Of a DNA stretch of 64,000 nucleotides, positions 44,894-57,737 are shown in pieces. The notes beneath the pieces are model-generated. The model was not told the DNA's origin. It did not search any database and saw only the letters and a program-made list of their open reading frames with translations. The stretch is from Margaritispora aquatica. Taxonomy: Eukaryota; Ascomycota; Leotiomycetes; Helotiales; Discinellaceae. Numbering within the stretch: the stretch's first letter is position 1; every line of letters starts with the position of its first letter. The DNA lies in contig VJWN01000011.1 in the NCBI GenBank assembly GCA_007644065.1, positions 1,360,016 to 1,424,015 on the forward strand, written 5' to 3'. The position numbers and the translations under genes are program-made.

Positions 44894-47800
44894 TCACTGT
44901 CCACCAACCAACCCATAGATCCACACACAATCACCCGCCCTCTGAGTTTGGAACATCCACTTCCTCGTCCTTCCAGATAATCCACCAATAGCGGGCACAC
45001 CTCCCAGCATACCATCATCACCCCTAATATCCTCCCAAATCTCAAATGCGATGCCATTCCTACCACATCTCATAAAGTTCCTGCTGCCGAGCACAACATC
45101 GAGCCAGACAATGACTTCTTTGTTTTTCCTCTTTGCTGAGCGATCTTGCTCACTCTCATCTTGTTCGTCGTCCTCAGATCGAGACTTGACGACCACGATA
45201 CGCTTCGGTACACCATTGTTGAGACTCGAAGCTTGACGCATGCCAGGTGGTGGTGCAGTGACAGTCAGAAGTGCTTCGCCCATATCTTGCCACTTACTAT
45301 TTGTCGCTCCTCGGTAAAGGCGAATCTTGAGATTCTCAGAGCCAATGTTACGCACAGCTAGACCATTGCTGTACATGCTTCCACTTGCTGCGATGCTAGG
45401 GCTGCGGGGGCTGGTAGCACCAGAGTATTCGCTTGATTCGGTGGTATACATGCTTGTTGGTCCTGAACTCGGGTTGCTCCCACCGCCTCGCTTGTCGTGG
45501 ATGGATGACTTGGCAATATTGAACAGTCCACCACCTCCAAAACGCCTCAAAGCCGAAAGGGCTGATGGAGAACTTCTTTCACTTTGCTCACTCACATCTT
45601 CGCTTGAAGCACGAACAGGCGCGCGGTAGCTCTTCTTTCTTCCAAACCAGTTACGCCGACTTGGAGCGACGGCATTCTCATATGCATGATTTCCATATGC
45701 TGCAAGTGTTCTGTCCATCTCAAGCTTTTTCCAGGCCGGATTTTCGAGACGAGCGCGGTGCAGAGCTTGATATAGGGACACGCAGTCTCGCTCATTCATA
45801 GTTCGAAAGCGAACAGTTGGGCTGTTCTTGAGTCTGCTTGATACCAGAGGAGGAGAAGTGATTTCAATGTCGATCATCGTACTTTTCCTAAGAGGGACGA
45901 TTGGCGTGAGGCCAAGAGCGACAAGTGGAGCATTTTTTCCATTCAAAGACTCCAAGCTTCGGTCAGGGGAAGAGTGTTTGGAATCAATTTCAAAGGCTTG
46001 TACCAGGCCGGGACTGACTCGAATGGAGCAAGTTTCTGGACCCGCATAGATATCCTCCCATCTTCCCTTATGCATGTTCCAGAATGAGACCGTGGCAGCA
46101 AATTTCCGAACATCGCCTGACAGAGGATCGATAATAGTGCCGTTTGAGGGAACACGAGGCTTGTACGGACCTTGAGAGGCAGAATTGGAAGGTGCAAGAC
46201 TCTCTCCTTCGACACTATATAGAGACCCTTCTGGCGATGACCTTTTGACAAAGGATTGGACCTGTGGCAGCTCCGCAGGCATATATACCTCTTCTTCATC
46301 GATTGCTTCAAGCTCATCATCCGATGACTCGGAATAAGAACCAGAAGATTCCGAGGAGGTATCAGAGAATTCAGAGGAAGAAGAAGTGCCTGAAGCGTCT
46401 GTTTCTGAAGGCTGGTATTCATGTTTCAATGGTGAGGAGCCACGACGGTTCTTATTGCGAGGTGTTGGGGAGTCAATAACAGGAATTTTCTTGAGGGCAT
46501 CTGGGGTTGACGGCGTGCGATGCGCGGGGACTGGGGGAGGCCCCTCTATCATGGCAGGAACTTCTGGGTCCCGTTTCTGGGGACTTGCGAACTCTGGTCT
46601 CATGGACTCTCTGAGTGGTGTACTGGATGAATTGGAGGAAGTCGTAGAGGTACTTGAGGCACGTTTCTTAGGTATGTATGGAAGGTCCATAGGACCATAA
46701 CGATCGTAATCCGGACTTCCAGCGCGAAGGTCAACATATGCATCTTTTTCTTCAATTGCAAGTTGCCCTTCCAGGTAAGGATCAAGTCCACCAGACATTT
46801 CCACCAGAAAATGCACGTCCTTCGTGACATCAATCACTTCCAGTTCTTCCTTGCCATTGCTTTGCTTGTGGTACCGAGAAGGTGTGGCACGTTTGGCAGG
46901 ACTAACTCCCCGCGGCCTGAGTTTCTTGACAGCTGCATATCCTCCTTTGGCCATTGCTTCGTTGAGAACCTTGAAATCGATGACATTGTATTCCGTGATT
47001 GCGCCAACTTTTTCTTCGCCAAGTCGATCATATGCATTTGTGACGGGTCCTCGTCGACGGTAGGATGGCAGTCTTCTAGGACTAGTAGGTCGCTCCTCTT
47101 CGTGCCTTCGGGATCCAATAGGCACATCGTCGACATATGGAACAATTGCACTCGTTTCAGCCTGTTTGATTTCGACCATGGGATCGAGGCTTGAGGCTTT
47201 TACACCTGAAATTGTGCTAGTTGGTAAGGATGGGACAATTGGCAGTGTTCCTAGCTCCTTGATCCAAAATTCGGAAGCTTCGTCGTCCTCTGTAGTTAGG
47301 ACAAGAATTTCTTGCCAATCATCTTGGTCATTGGCACCCCTGATCATAATGACAAGTTGTTGAGGGGAGTCTCCCATGCGCGACGAGACTCTGCTGCTGC
47401 TAATGGGTGGGAATAGCAGGTACCGATGCGTGTTATCGAATGCACAGATCAAGATGTCTCCAGTGCTACGGTCAATTGAGTTTCGCAGTATGATTTCAAC
47501 CTGACATTCCATTCGCTGCCCACTGGAGTGTTGTAAGTCCAAAGAGAACGTGTCTTTCGCGATGACTTGTAGCGAAGGATCAATCCGAACACCTTCAATT
47601 GGAGACATCGTTTTTGGATCTCGAGCGCGCGTCGAATCAGTAATAGCAGCATCCAGGTCTTCGCGTCGCCCGGCCTCTTCTTTGGCTCGAGTTCTTGCCA
47701 AAAGTTCAAGGGCTGCCCAGTTGCTTTTAATCTCCTCAGTGAGGCTTGTCTTTTTGATTAGATCGAGGCCCTAAAATTATCAGTATCTCGGAACTATATC

Positions 47801-50800
47801 GTACAGCAACCTGAACTTACCTTGACTACTCTAGCAAGGAATTTTACTCTCACCAAGGGCCTCTTCAAGAGATAAGCAACATCTGCACGTTCGCCATTAT
47901 CTCGCACCACGTCTCCATTCTGGTCTCGCTTCATCTCTGCGTCCGATTTGCTTGGAGAGGCTGATGGTGATGCTGGTTCAAGATTGACAACGACATCTTG
48001 GAATCCTGTGCGCCACGCGAGAAGATACTCCCTGTAGGTCTTGTGAGCAGAGGATGCCCACTGCAGGAAAGCCTCCGAGTCCACAAGAGGGATGCGCTTA
48101 TGAAGGCTCTTTAGCCGTTCGAGAGCAATGCCCATATCGACAATGGGCTTGGTGAAGGACTCGCTTGAAGAGGCTGAAGCAAGAGGACTGAAAAGACCAG
48201 CAGCAATAGCAACATCGTTCTTCGACAAAACACAAGTCAACAAAACTGGAATTACTCCATCAACAAGAGTATTCAATTCTCGCGTATATTTTGACTCATC
48301 TTCGACGATCTCTCGCATCAAATCCTGGACCGACGCTGTTTCGAGGTGTACTCTAGTAGTTCTCACACTCCTGGCTGATCTGATACTATTGGAACGGCCA
48401 GGCTGGGTAGTGTCGGGGAGAGAGAGCATGGAAATGAGGTCAGAGTGCTTCGTCAGACCTTTCTTGGATCCAATCTTGCTTTTCTCCAGCGTCTTCGCAG
48501 ATGATCTTTTCCTACGTGGCTTGGCACTGCTGCGTGAAAGACTTGGTTTCATGAGAAGAGGATCTTGCATGATTGTTGTCTGAGAAAGCTCAGAGTCAGT
48601 GACCGATGATGCGGTATTAAACGTCGCAACAGATGCAATGGTGGAAAGTCTATTGCCGCCTGTTGTAGGAGCTAGACGCCTCGGGAATGATGCTAGAGGA
48701 TTTTTGGTCGGTTCTCCCGAAGCTCGTCTCTCCGATACACCCACACTAACATGTCTCTGCAGTTGTTGGAGAGGCTCGGGATCATTCCGATAAGCGAGAT
48801 CGTGGGGAGCAGAGTTCAAATCACGCTCACTCAACCCAATGAAATCAAACGGACTAGGAGCTGATTCTTTCTTGCGGGCCATGGCAGAGTCCCCTTTGAA
48901 GGCATCGAAAATGCCTTCCTTCGAGAACAACTTCCTTCCTGACTTGGGCGACGAAGTCTTGTGAGTTGCTGGCGAACGCTTTAATCCACTCGGGGAGGCT
49001 GGGGGTGACTTTTCTATACTAGGAAGAGGCTCTCTAGCTTTACGAGGAGTGCTGTTTGTAGAAGCATCTTCTTCTTCTACGGGATTGGGGGTCCGTGGTT
49101 TTGGAGACAACCCCCTCCCACGTTTTTGCTCACCTGGAGAAGACTCTGTTCCACTCTCCTCTTTCCGAGTTGGCCTCCTAGAAGGGGTTGGAGTTGGCAC
49201 TTCAAGTGATACTTCTGAGGGAGCAGTACCCTCCATGAAAGGGTCACTGGTACCATTAAGCCATGAATCGATACTTGGTGGTTGATTTGGGCCTCCTCTC
49301 GCGGGCTCCTGGCTATCTTGAATGATCTTCTTGCCTTCATTGTACACCTTTTTCAGCACTCTTGGCACACCAAAGCTGGGATTTCTTTTGGGTTGAGGTC
49401 TCTTCACATTTCCAGCTTCTGCTCCAAGCGGAAGGTCAAGAACACTGAAAGCAGAGTTTCCGAAGGGGATTTCGTCAAGAGACTCAGTAGCAGTCAATGT
49501 ATCGGACTTCCTATTCTTGCGTCTCGACTTCTCTGGAGGACTTGGGGACGTCCAGGATGTTTTGTCGTCGTCCTCTTCGGGCTTGGTTGTAACATATGAT
49601 GAAACTCGGGATCTGGATTCAGTCTCGGTTGGAGGCTTTAAGTGAGTCTCGCTTTTCTTTCTTGGTGTTGGTGTAGGAGACTCATGGGCTTCTCTTGGAC
49701 GCCGTTTACTCCCATCCCTTCTGACTTGCTTTATCTGGACTTCTTCATGAACAGAAGTATCTCTAGAAGGCCGTACTCGAATGCCATCATCAAGCGGCTT
49801 CGTTTTCAATGGCTTTACTCTAAGTCCGTCGTCGTACGGGCTAGAAGGTTTTATTCGTATGCCATCATCATTAGAACCGCCTAAAGAAGAAGTAACCCAG
49901 CTTGAGTCCTCTGCCGGCCTGTCTTTGGAAGGCTTGATCCTAATGCCATCGTCTCTAGAAGTAGATCTTGAACCTCGAACTCGTATTCCATCATCATAAG
50001 GACTCTTCGAAGCTTTTCGTGTAGGTGGTTCAGTAGAAACTTCTCTCTCAGCTTTCTTGGCCTTCTTTTTTGGTGTTTCTATCTTCTCGGGTGCAACAAC
50101 ATTCTCGGTCGTCCTCCGAACCCAATCCTCAATTTTCCTTTCCACGGGAGGATTTACAGCCGTTGCCTGGAGAAAGTTCTTTGGTATCCCTCTTCTCGGC
50201 GGACTTTTCCGATTCTTCATCCAATGTTGATCGCTTATAACCCGCTTCTTTGGTGCTTCGCTTTTGCTCCTGGCTTTCTCATCCCGAATATCTCGAGCTG
50301 GTGCTGCTTGTTTCTGTCGTACTTCTGGTGTCGACTTTCGTTCTGGACGCTGCTCAGGTACAGGTGATCTGCTCTTTCGCTTCTCCGTACTCTTCACTTT
50401 GAGTCTGTCCTCCTCGTCTGGGGTATCATCGCTCTCCGTCTCGTATGTGACCACAACCTCATCGGCATTCGGATCTGCAGTCGCAGCTGCAGCACCATTC
50501 TTCTGCCATTGTCTTACACGCTCTTGCACTTTCCCAGGCGCCTGCACGGTACGCATGTTACCCTCTCTCATCTCTGCCTTGACCGCATCCAAAGATCGCC
50601 TCCTCGCAGCTTTCTGTCTCGCAGGAGTCGGTCTTCCCAGCAGAAAGTCTCCAAACAATGTAGGCTCTCCTTTCTTGATACCAAGTTTTGCGAGCGCCGG
50701 CACAGATTTAGGTGTTCGCGCATTTTGAGTTGGCCTTCGAAGTGGTGTTGCACCACTTACTTTTCGTGCTGTGACAGGTGTTCGAGGACCGTTTGGTGTG

Positions 50801-50952
50801 CCAGAAGGTTTCCGTTTGCCAGGAGTTGGCGTATTGTTCGCGCTCAGTCTCTTCTTCGCCGGCGTTTTCACCACAACTGGCTCGGGTTCTTCGCAAGAGC
50901 AAGTAGAGGAATCATCGCAGGAGCATTGCTCTGACGGTGGGGCAGGTGCCAT
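44894..50952 (-). CDS. 2002-residue DH-domain (Rho GEF-like) protein
   Basis: Model: exons 50952-47821 and 47770-44894, joined over a 50-nt intron in phase 0. The two large frames are therefore one gene. Residues 1-860 are Ser/Pro/Lys-rich and mostly disordered, with a short Cys-rich start (CSCDDSSTCSCEE) and five DDGIR-type repeats. A Dbl-homology-like helical domain spans about residues 865-1090 (DLMREIVEDESKYTREL, then LLKRPLVRVKFLARVVKGLDLI across the intron). A PH-like region follows at about 1110-1230. The remainder is again largely disordered, with an acidic block, and ends in a conserved-looking globular segment (IAFEIWEDIRGD). DH-PH proteins load GTP on Rho/Cdc42 for polarity. Fungal Bud3 has this kind of layout, but I cannot assign it firmly. 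Confidence 0.8.
49769..49997 (-). repeat. Coding repeat: five DDGIR-type units in the DH protein
   Basis: Five units of the form DDG-I/L-R-V/I-K/R-P/G-S occur in the disordered N-terminal half, separated by 8-20 residues. At the DNA level the shared word is atgccatcatc or a close variant. Spacing is irregular, so this looks like short linear motifs under selection, not a fresh tandem expansion. Confidence 0.7.
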
Positions 50953-52259
50953 CCTCAATAGAGAGGAATGTTGGTGGCTCTAGTGGTTGCTGTATACAAA
51001 TGGATGATTAGCCTACACATTCCTGATGATTTTCGCTTTCCCCTCTTCGCTGTTAAATCGGAGAATATTCATGAGGAGAGGTCTCAGCATTCGTGTTGTT
51101 TGGTCAACATACCATACATCCATTATCATGGCTCTCAACAAATCCGCCTCATACGATATATCGCCAGTATCGCATCAACAACAACCATTTCTGTTCAGCC
51201 TCACTTGAATACCAGGTAAGGTCAGGTCTGGACACAATGACGCCGCTCAATGCGATCTTCACCGTCGACCTTGCTGTGGATCCTCAAGATGCAATTGGGT
51301 GGTCAGGTTCGTGAAAGCGCCTGGCTGAAGATACGGCGTTGGTGCAGCAACGAGCGTCAAGCTGATTTGCACTTTTCCGACATTAGAGTCTCTTTCTGAT
51401 TCTTCAGTCAATTGATTTGGATGATATTCCGAGTTTCAAAGAGAAGAAAGTATATCAATAGCGCTTTTCGAAAGTTGGCAGACCAAGTGGTGACCGATTG
51501 TTTGTTTTGTCTTAGTTGTGTTCTTATTACTTGATATCTTGGTTTGTTTACCATCCAAAGCTTCAGTCTGGTATCCACCAAAGCCCACTCCTTGCTAGTG
51601 TTCTTCAAGTGTCTATAGAGCTCATATTATTGGACAGCCTTGTGGATCGTGCGACTTCGTTTTGCATGTGCGTGACATCGCAATCCTCGAAGCTCATGTT
51701 GTCTGCCATGTCCATCAAAGCCTCATCCTGGTGGAACAATCGTGTGTCTTTCTTCCGGTTAGCTGTTGTAAGATATAGATCTCAAGATGAGACCAGCTTT
51801 AAATGGGCTTCATTTTGGCCCGCCTAAAATCCATCAGATCACTTCTACAATGTCCTACCGAATTGTGCCATCCCATGCATTTCAGCTGACATTGCTGGTC
51901 CCGCTCGTATACAGAGTGTAGCTGGTTGGGCGAGGGATATGGATTGTCTTCTTCTTCTCCTTCTTCTTCTTCACATCAATTATTGTAATTCAGCCAGGCA
52001 AGGATCAAGAAGCTTTTCAGGCATACATTTCTTCCTTGCGCGTCTCTCTCGGCCATTTTCAAGAACATTGGAATCCTCGGGTAAGCATCTGCGAAGCTGA
52101 ATTTTTCAAACTGTGGCACAGTTCTTGTGCTCCCAATCATTTGCAAGTGCTATACGAGCAATGCACGAAAGCTGTGTCTCGGAATTTCAGGGTTTCTAGG
52201 CATGATGATCCAAGTACATTCCTGTCATCCTTCGGTTTTGGCTCGGACAATTGAAAGCT
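50953..52259. other. Intergenic, nothing recognised
   Basis: About 1.3 kb upstream of the giant DH gene. Several short plus-strand frames exist without family resemblance. A pyrimidine run (cttcttcttctccttcttct) lies at 51949-51968. Confidence 0.4.
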
Positions 52260-52512
52260 TGTCAATGAAAAGGAGCCTCAACACATCGCCCGTTGACTAG
52301 TCTTGACTGTTTAATTTACCTTGCGAATTTATCTTGTCGTCTCTAAAGGTTCGGAAATTCTAGAATCTTTTACAGTTCACGCTAAAGATATAAAAATTTC
52401 CTTTAATAGCCAGATGTTTCAAGTGACAGTATCACAATGGCTCGGTGTATAGTGGTGATATTGTGCACTACCACGGTCACTTGATAGCCAGATCACTTCT
52501 ATGCTTCTAGCT
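52260..52512 (+). repeat. LTR-like repeat, copy A
   Basis: It aligns in the same orientation with 58440-58692: both start TGTCA, share cccgttgactag, ttatcttrtcgt, ctcggtgtatagtggtgata and acttgatagccag, and differ mainly by C/T and G/A. The TG start and length suggest a solo LTR or a fragment of one, but no CA end or target duplication was confirmed. This copy is less AT-rich than copy B, so it is less mutated. Confidence 0.6.
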
Positions 52513-52986
52513 AGCACATACAAGTATAAAAACAAAACAAACGTCCATTTTCAATATTCCTCATATTTAGCAGAACGAGTATATATCCCACCAATAATCA
52601 CCCTATATCTCTGTCTGTTTCCTCGTTCTAGTATCGAGTCCAACGCCACTTGAGAGACAAGGTGGGTAGTAACCGTAAGCAACAGAGAAGGAAAACATAT
52701 AATAGTAGGTATTCGCTAGTGGTTACCTGCCTAACTATTCATCTACCGATCCAAGGCTGATGTATAGTAGAGTTGACGGGATACCCAGTTATCTTTAGTC
52801 TATGATATATCAGTATTAGATCGGACAGTAGCTAATATGAGGTCCCTAGATCTCGGGGCTAAGTTAACTTACTACTTTTTCGGCGATATATATCCAATAA
52901 TGCTACAACGAAATACAATCCGTGGCTGTGAGGCCGCCTCAGGTAGTAAGGTTGTAACATCTATCTACGCTTCGTAGGAGCAGCCA
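52513..52986. other. AT-rich flank of repeat copy A
   Basis: About 470 bases, AT-rich and without a gene. Words such as agtagagttgacgg and gatatatcag suggest decayed repeat DNA. It separates copy A from the 3' end of the Clr5-ankyrin gene. Confidence 0.4.
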
Positions 52987-55900
52987 TCAGAATTCGAGAC
53001 CGACGCGGGACTGCATCTCGCGCAAATGATCCTCGAAAAGCTTTTCTACACCATAATACCCTTCCAGAGTCGCCAGTCGAACCGCTCTTGAGAGGTTCAG
53101 GCTGATGCCGAGTGCTTTGCTCGCGTTCAGCAGCATCCCGGCAATAACCAACTTGCCATGTTCTGCAGCAGCTTCAATGGCAGTCCTTCCTTCCTTTTCA
53201 GCACCCGCAAGGTCTACCTGTGCTCCTTTCTCAAGCAAATAAGCTACCAAGTCTATGTTGCCACTGATTACGGCGCCTTGCAGGGCTGTAATGCCTTTCG
53301 TAGGGGCCGCGACGGCGTTGATATCGGCCTCCTGCTCAGCCAGCATTCTCACAAGCGCCATATCGATTTCGTCCCTGCTACAGGCAACTTGAAGCGCTGT
53401 TCTTCCAAATGTTGGGGCTGGGTCTCCATTCACGTCTGCTCCATGCTTGAGGAGCAATTGAATCAGGTCGAAGTCCAAAGGATTTCGAGCACATGCCGTC
53501 TGCAAAGCCGTCATGCCACGGTCGGCTGCCGCGCGTCCATTAACATCGGCACCGTTCTCAAGAAGATACAAGACCATCTCAAGCACAAAGCCGTCCTTTC
53601 TCTTTCGAGCGCATGCTAGTTGTAAGGCGGTCCCACCATTCTGAGACCCTGCTGACGCATTGATACTTACACCTTGAGCAAGCAACTGCTTGACAGTTGT
53701 CATCTTATGCCTCTTAACTGCCATTTGAAGAGGCGTGAAAGGTCCACGATTTTGCCACTCGCCGTCATCCCACTCACGCTCCCACTCACGCTCCCACTCA
53801 CGCTCCCTCTCGGGCAAGGTTGCCCTTCCATAAGTCCCGGAATCCTCCCTCGATAGCATCTCTTGTAGTTCCGTGTCTGGCCACGTGTTCATCGCATCAG
53901 CCAAGACCTTTGTGGAGGAAAAGTTGCTGCTCAGGGTGATGTCGTCTGCCTCAGCTCCCACTTCCTTGAGCAATTTGAAGATCTCCACTCGTGCGGAGAT
54001 CTCTTGAATCCCCTTCCAGCGACATTGAGATGGACATTTCCCGACACAGACGTCGAATAGAGATTTGCCTGGAGTCCGGACCCATTGTCCGGTCCTCGCT
54101 CCCTTCCGTAGCAGATAGCGGACCGTGTTGACTTGAGCATGCTGGACGGCATAGTGAAGTGCAGTAAATTGGTCCCGCTCGCCAAGTCGGCTGTTGATCT
54201 TAGCACCTTTTTTGATGAATGACCTGACGAGGGTGAACCCATGAGATCCGTTATGCATTGAGCAGACCGCTTGGAGCGGGTAATTTCCATTGCTCAATCG
54301 TCTATTATAGTCGATGTCAAACTTCCTGGTAAGGAATAGATACTTCATCACGTCGTAGTGTATGGTTGTATTGGTCCTTGCAAGTAACGGAATTCTCAAC
54401 AGCCTTTGGTCAGTTTTGGCGCCGTGTTCAAGCAGAGCCTGAACCTCCTCCGCAGTCCAATCTCTTATCGCTAATGCCAGTGGCTTGCCATAGTTCGTTA
54501 CCGAAGGAACATTTGGATCAACACCATAGTCAAGGAAGACTTGAATAGCATCGCCTTCCGCCCATACTGGACCCTCTCCATCTTCTTCATCTTCTTCACC
54601 AAAATTGACCCTGTCCAGTTCGTAAAAATAGTTGTGAACTTCTTCAGAAGTCTCATAATCGTGAAGCTTTTGCATGGCTAAGCAGAAAGCTTCTTGCAGG
54701 ATCGTAGTGTTGTCCTCAAAGTGTGTTGAGACTTCTTTCACTTTGTCTGCGAAATCTTCGGCACCCCTCACAGCCGCGTAGATGAGGATGAATTCAGTTA
54801 ATTTCCTCGAGGCATCAGGGTATTTATTCCACAGACTGTCACACAGTTGAAATGATGGTACTTTAGTAATCCGATCCAATGCTTTTTCCAGCTGGTTGAG
54901 TGGCACACCATTAGCCAGAAACCAACATACATTCTCCTGATTTTGCGCTAACACTGCTGCCTCGAATGGGGTGTCCAAGTTGTTGTCTTTGGCAGACATA
55001 TCAGCACCTTGCTTTACGAGACTTTCGAGAACATCTGGGTCGCGATCACGAGCAGCCAAATGAAGAGGTGTATTCCGCATCGCGTCTCTGGAGTCCAATC
55101 TGGGTTTGTGTTTTAGAAGCTCCAAGACCAGAGTATTGCCTCCCCAGCGACGCTCCAAAGCTTTGATGAGAAGACGACCTCCCCGGGTTCCGGTCAGATA
55201 GCTTTCATTGAGCTTGGCGGCGCATAGTCTTCGGAAGACGTCGAGATACTCCTGAGTAATGGACCATTCTAGGAGCCAGCTGGTCACGGCCGTTGCGGTA
55301 GGATCCTGCTTCTGAATGACGAGCTCGAGAATCATGATTGGTATCTCCATGAACCATTTGCGTAGTTCTTCGGCCTGCTTTCCTCCCGAGACCGCCTTGT
55401 GGTTGTTGGCGAGTAACGACAAAATCACCTCAGCGGCCTGAATTTTTGCCTGTGTGGGATCATTGAACGTTGCGATTTTGTTTTCGACCTCGCCACTAAA
55501 CCGCTCTGGTATGACGCTTAATATGAAGTCTGCTCCGTGCTTCGAGCCATTTGGATGACTTTTAGCCAGGCCCATGGCCTTCAAGACCACGGATAGCCCT
55601 TCGTCCTCTTTGTAATGAGCATTCTTTCCACCATCTGTACTGGTCGTTCGTGGGATCCACAAGCGTTCCAGCTTGGGAAGTAGCCAGTCGACAAAGGTGA
55701 ACCACGGAGAAGGACTCAAGAGATTGACGTAACGATCGATAACGATCAGAGAGACCGGAATATCAGTCATGCTGTCAATCACCACATTGTTATCCCAGTC
55801 TGCCCAACTGGTATCCAACTGCAGTGGAGAGAAAGCCATTCCGTCCAACATACCATTTGCCACCCTGTCGGCCAGAGGAAGACACTCTTCTAGATTCTCC

Positions 55901-56550
55901 AGACCTAACACAATATCTGTGAATGTCGTATCCATGACAAGCCCTCCACTATCGATTGCCGTCGTCACATTTTGGCCAGCTACATGAGCATCCACAGCGG
56001 CTTCAGTTCCATGAACGGTGGCGGGACTCAGAAGTGGTGTCTGCAACAAAACTCCACTTGGCAAGAGCGGGCTTCTGGCTGGATTGATATTAGTACTGGA
56101 CACAACAGAATTTGGAGATCGACCTGCATATGAATTCTTGGGAGAACTTACCACCATTCTCGGGTCCACGATTACGGTAGCGGTTGGCCTGTTTCGCCAG
56201 CTTCTTGGCGTTCTGAGGCTCATCATTAATGTATACAATCGTGTCCAAACCTTGTCGTTTGCGCTTCTGAGTATGGTATTCTATCGCAACCCAGTCCCCA
56301 CCCTTGAGGTTTTTCGTTATTCTAAGCACTTCTGCAAGAATGCGTTCAAATTGCGCTGGACTACGTGAAGTCAATCCATGTATATTGGCATTCAAAATTA
56401 ACCAATGACTTACGTTGCTTCAAGACCATACGGAGGCTTTGTGATAACATCAAGTACTTCCTCCTGAGATTTCTTCTCGAGAACATAGAGCTTGTGAATG
56501 AAGTCCTTGTGTTCATACCATGCGCTATAGTCCTTCGTTCTCGTAGTCAT
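52987..56550 (-). CDS. Clr5-domain ankyrin-repeat protein (1145 residues)
   Basis: Model: exons 56550-56414, 56360-56152 and 56078-52987. The first two exons encode a Clr5 domain (residues 6-55: WYEHKDFIHKLYVLEKKSQEE). This fungal helical module is found at the N-terminus of ankyrin and TPR proteins and is named after fission yeast Clr5. Next comes a short basic segment, then a helical middle region, and from about residue 410 many ankyrin repeats, for example GNTPLHLAARDRD-like units and late units with GADVNG. A short Glu/Trp/Arg run (EREWEREWEREW) interrupts the repeats and comes from a 12-base coding repeat. A binding scaffold is likely, and the partner is unknown. It lies between two copies of an LTR-like repeat. 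Confidence 0.85.
53766..53806 (-). repeat. 12-base coding minisatellite in the ankyrin gene
   Basis: The word cactcacgctcc is repeated about three times, with a partial fourth, in frame inside the ankyrin gene. It produces EREW units. Being a multiple of three, expansion or loss keeps the frame, so copy number probably varies between strains. Confidence 0.85.
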
Positions 56551-57037
56551 GGTGAAGATTATATTCTCATTGACAAGCGTCAATTAGTCAAGCAGTCAAA
56601 TTTCAAATTTTGTACATAGACATGGGAGGTATCCGAAGAGGAGTGATCGGCTTTGTGGTGTTCATGATGCGAGGCTTGGTTATGAATGAGGCAGCATGGC
56701 AGTGCAGCTGCACGCCAAGCTGAAATGTCCAGAATCTGGCTGTTTGAGGCGCAAGCCTGCCTCGAAGTCGGCCACTCATTTTTTTTGGCACAGATTCTGG
56801 ATTGATGCTCGTCCAATCTCTGCGAGGAGTCAATACAGATTCCGGGTACCAAATTCTGTCCAGCGGAGGCAGTCGGTGGGAGTGTGAACACAGAATCTGA
56901 ATACCTAGGCACATAAATGGTCGTCTCGGATCGCACATTGTTTGAGTTGGTGTAGGGAGTCGAATCAGTCTGCTACATACGTCAGGTACGATACTCACTC
57001 AATCTGATTTTGAAATTTAATTCTCAACCCTACAACG
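56551..57037. other. Divergent spacer between ankyrin and small membrane-protein genes
   Basis: About 490 bases. Minus-strand frames at 56580-56998 overlap each other and have no family resemblance, so I did not call them. The stretch probably holds both promoters. Confidence 0.4.
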
Positions 57038-57737
57038 ATGATCAGCCTCGAGGCCATCTTTGCGTTGCTGGCGGTCGTCATCATGCTGTTTCCCGGTGCC
57101 ATTTACTTACTTCAATGGCTGCATCGCCGCTATTGCACCTCCAGCAGTCAATCAGATCCTTATCACGATCCAGTTTTGTCGCAGAGGTCTTCGTCCGCTC
57201 GCTATGGACAATTTGAGGACATTGAGATGCAATTACATAGCCGAAGTCTTAGCCATTACGAGCGAACTGTGAGTGCAATATACATATACTTGTCCGTCAT
57301 GATCGAGGTCTAATTGATACCCTGCTAGCATCACATCCAAATCTACACCACAGAAACCGCTGCTTGGTCTGAGCCTCAACGACTTGTTTATGCTGTGCAA
57401 TGACTCTAGATTATACGGCTGGAGTGTGAGCTTCCTGTTCGAAAATAATTGGAGATACCCAAAAATGGTAGAAGAAGAAGCACGGATTAGAGATTGGTTG
57501 GAAAGGTTTGAGGCTGAAACCTACGAGATGCCGATTGTCCATCTCAGTATCCGACTCTCCCAAGCTTCAAATGCAAGATGCATCGATACATTGTGGTCCC
57601 GGCGGCTGGTTCTTCGTGAAGGCATCCGCGATGCACAATATAGACGACCTAAATCTTACTCCACTTCTTGGTTACATTGGTTCCTTTCCTCTCCAAACGC
57701 CGATCCATTCTCACCTTATATTTGTACATTGAGGTAA
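57038..57737 (+). CDS. Small single-pass membrane protein, 204 residues (or 101 with another splice)
   Basis: Exon 1 is 57038-57268. With acceptor CACAG (exon 2 from 57354) the protein is 204 residues. With the earlier acceptor GCTAG (exon 2 from 57329) it ends after 101 residues at 57403. The N-terminus is one membrane helix (IFALLAVVIMLFPGAIYLLQ) followed by HRRYC, so the bulk lies in the cytosol. The long form adds LNDLFMLCND and a charged helix (EEEARIRDWLERFEAE). The first AG after the branch-like ctaattgat is the short-form site, so both may be made. Family not recognised. It sits upstream of decayed repeats in the accessory region. Confidence 0.45.

Noticed and set aside
44894..47701. 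A separate gene for the 3' half of the DH protein
   Set aside because: Its apparent first codon is TTG (Leu in the spliced protein), and a clean 50-nt intron joins it in frame to the upstream half.
52438..52490. A functional tRNA gene
   Set aside because: Only an A-box-like block and a short stem are seen. No full cloverleaf, B-box or anticodon arm can be drawn.
56580..56998. Two overlapping minus-strand frames
   Set aside because: They overlap each other in different frames, look like shadows and match no family.
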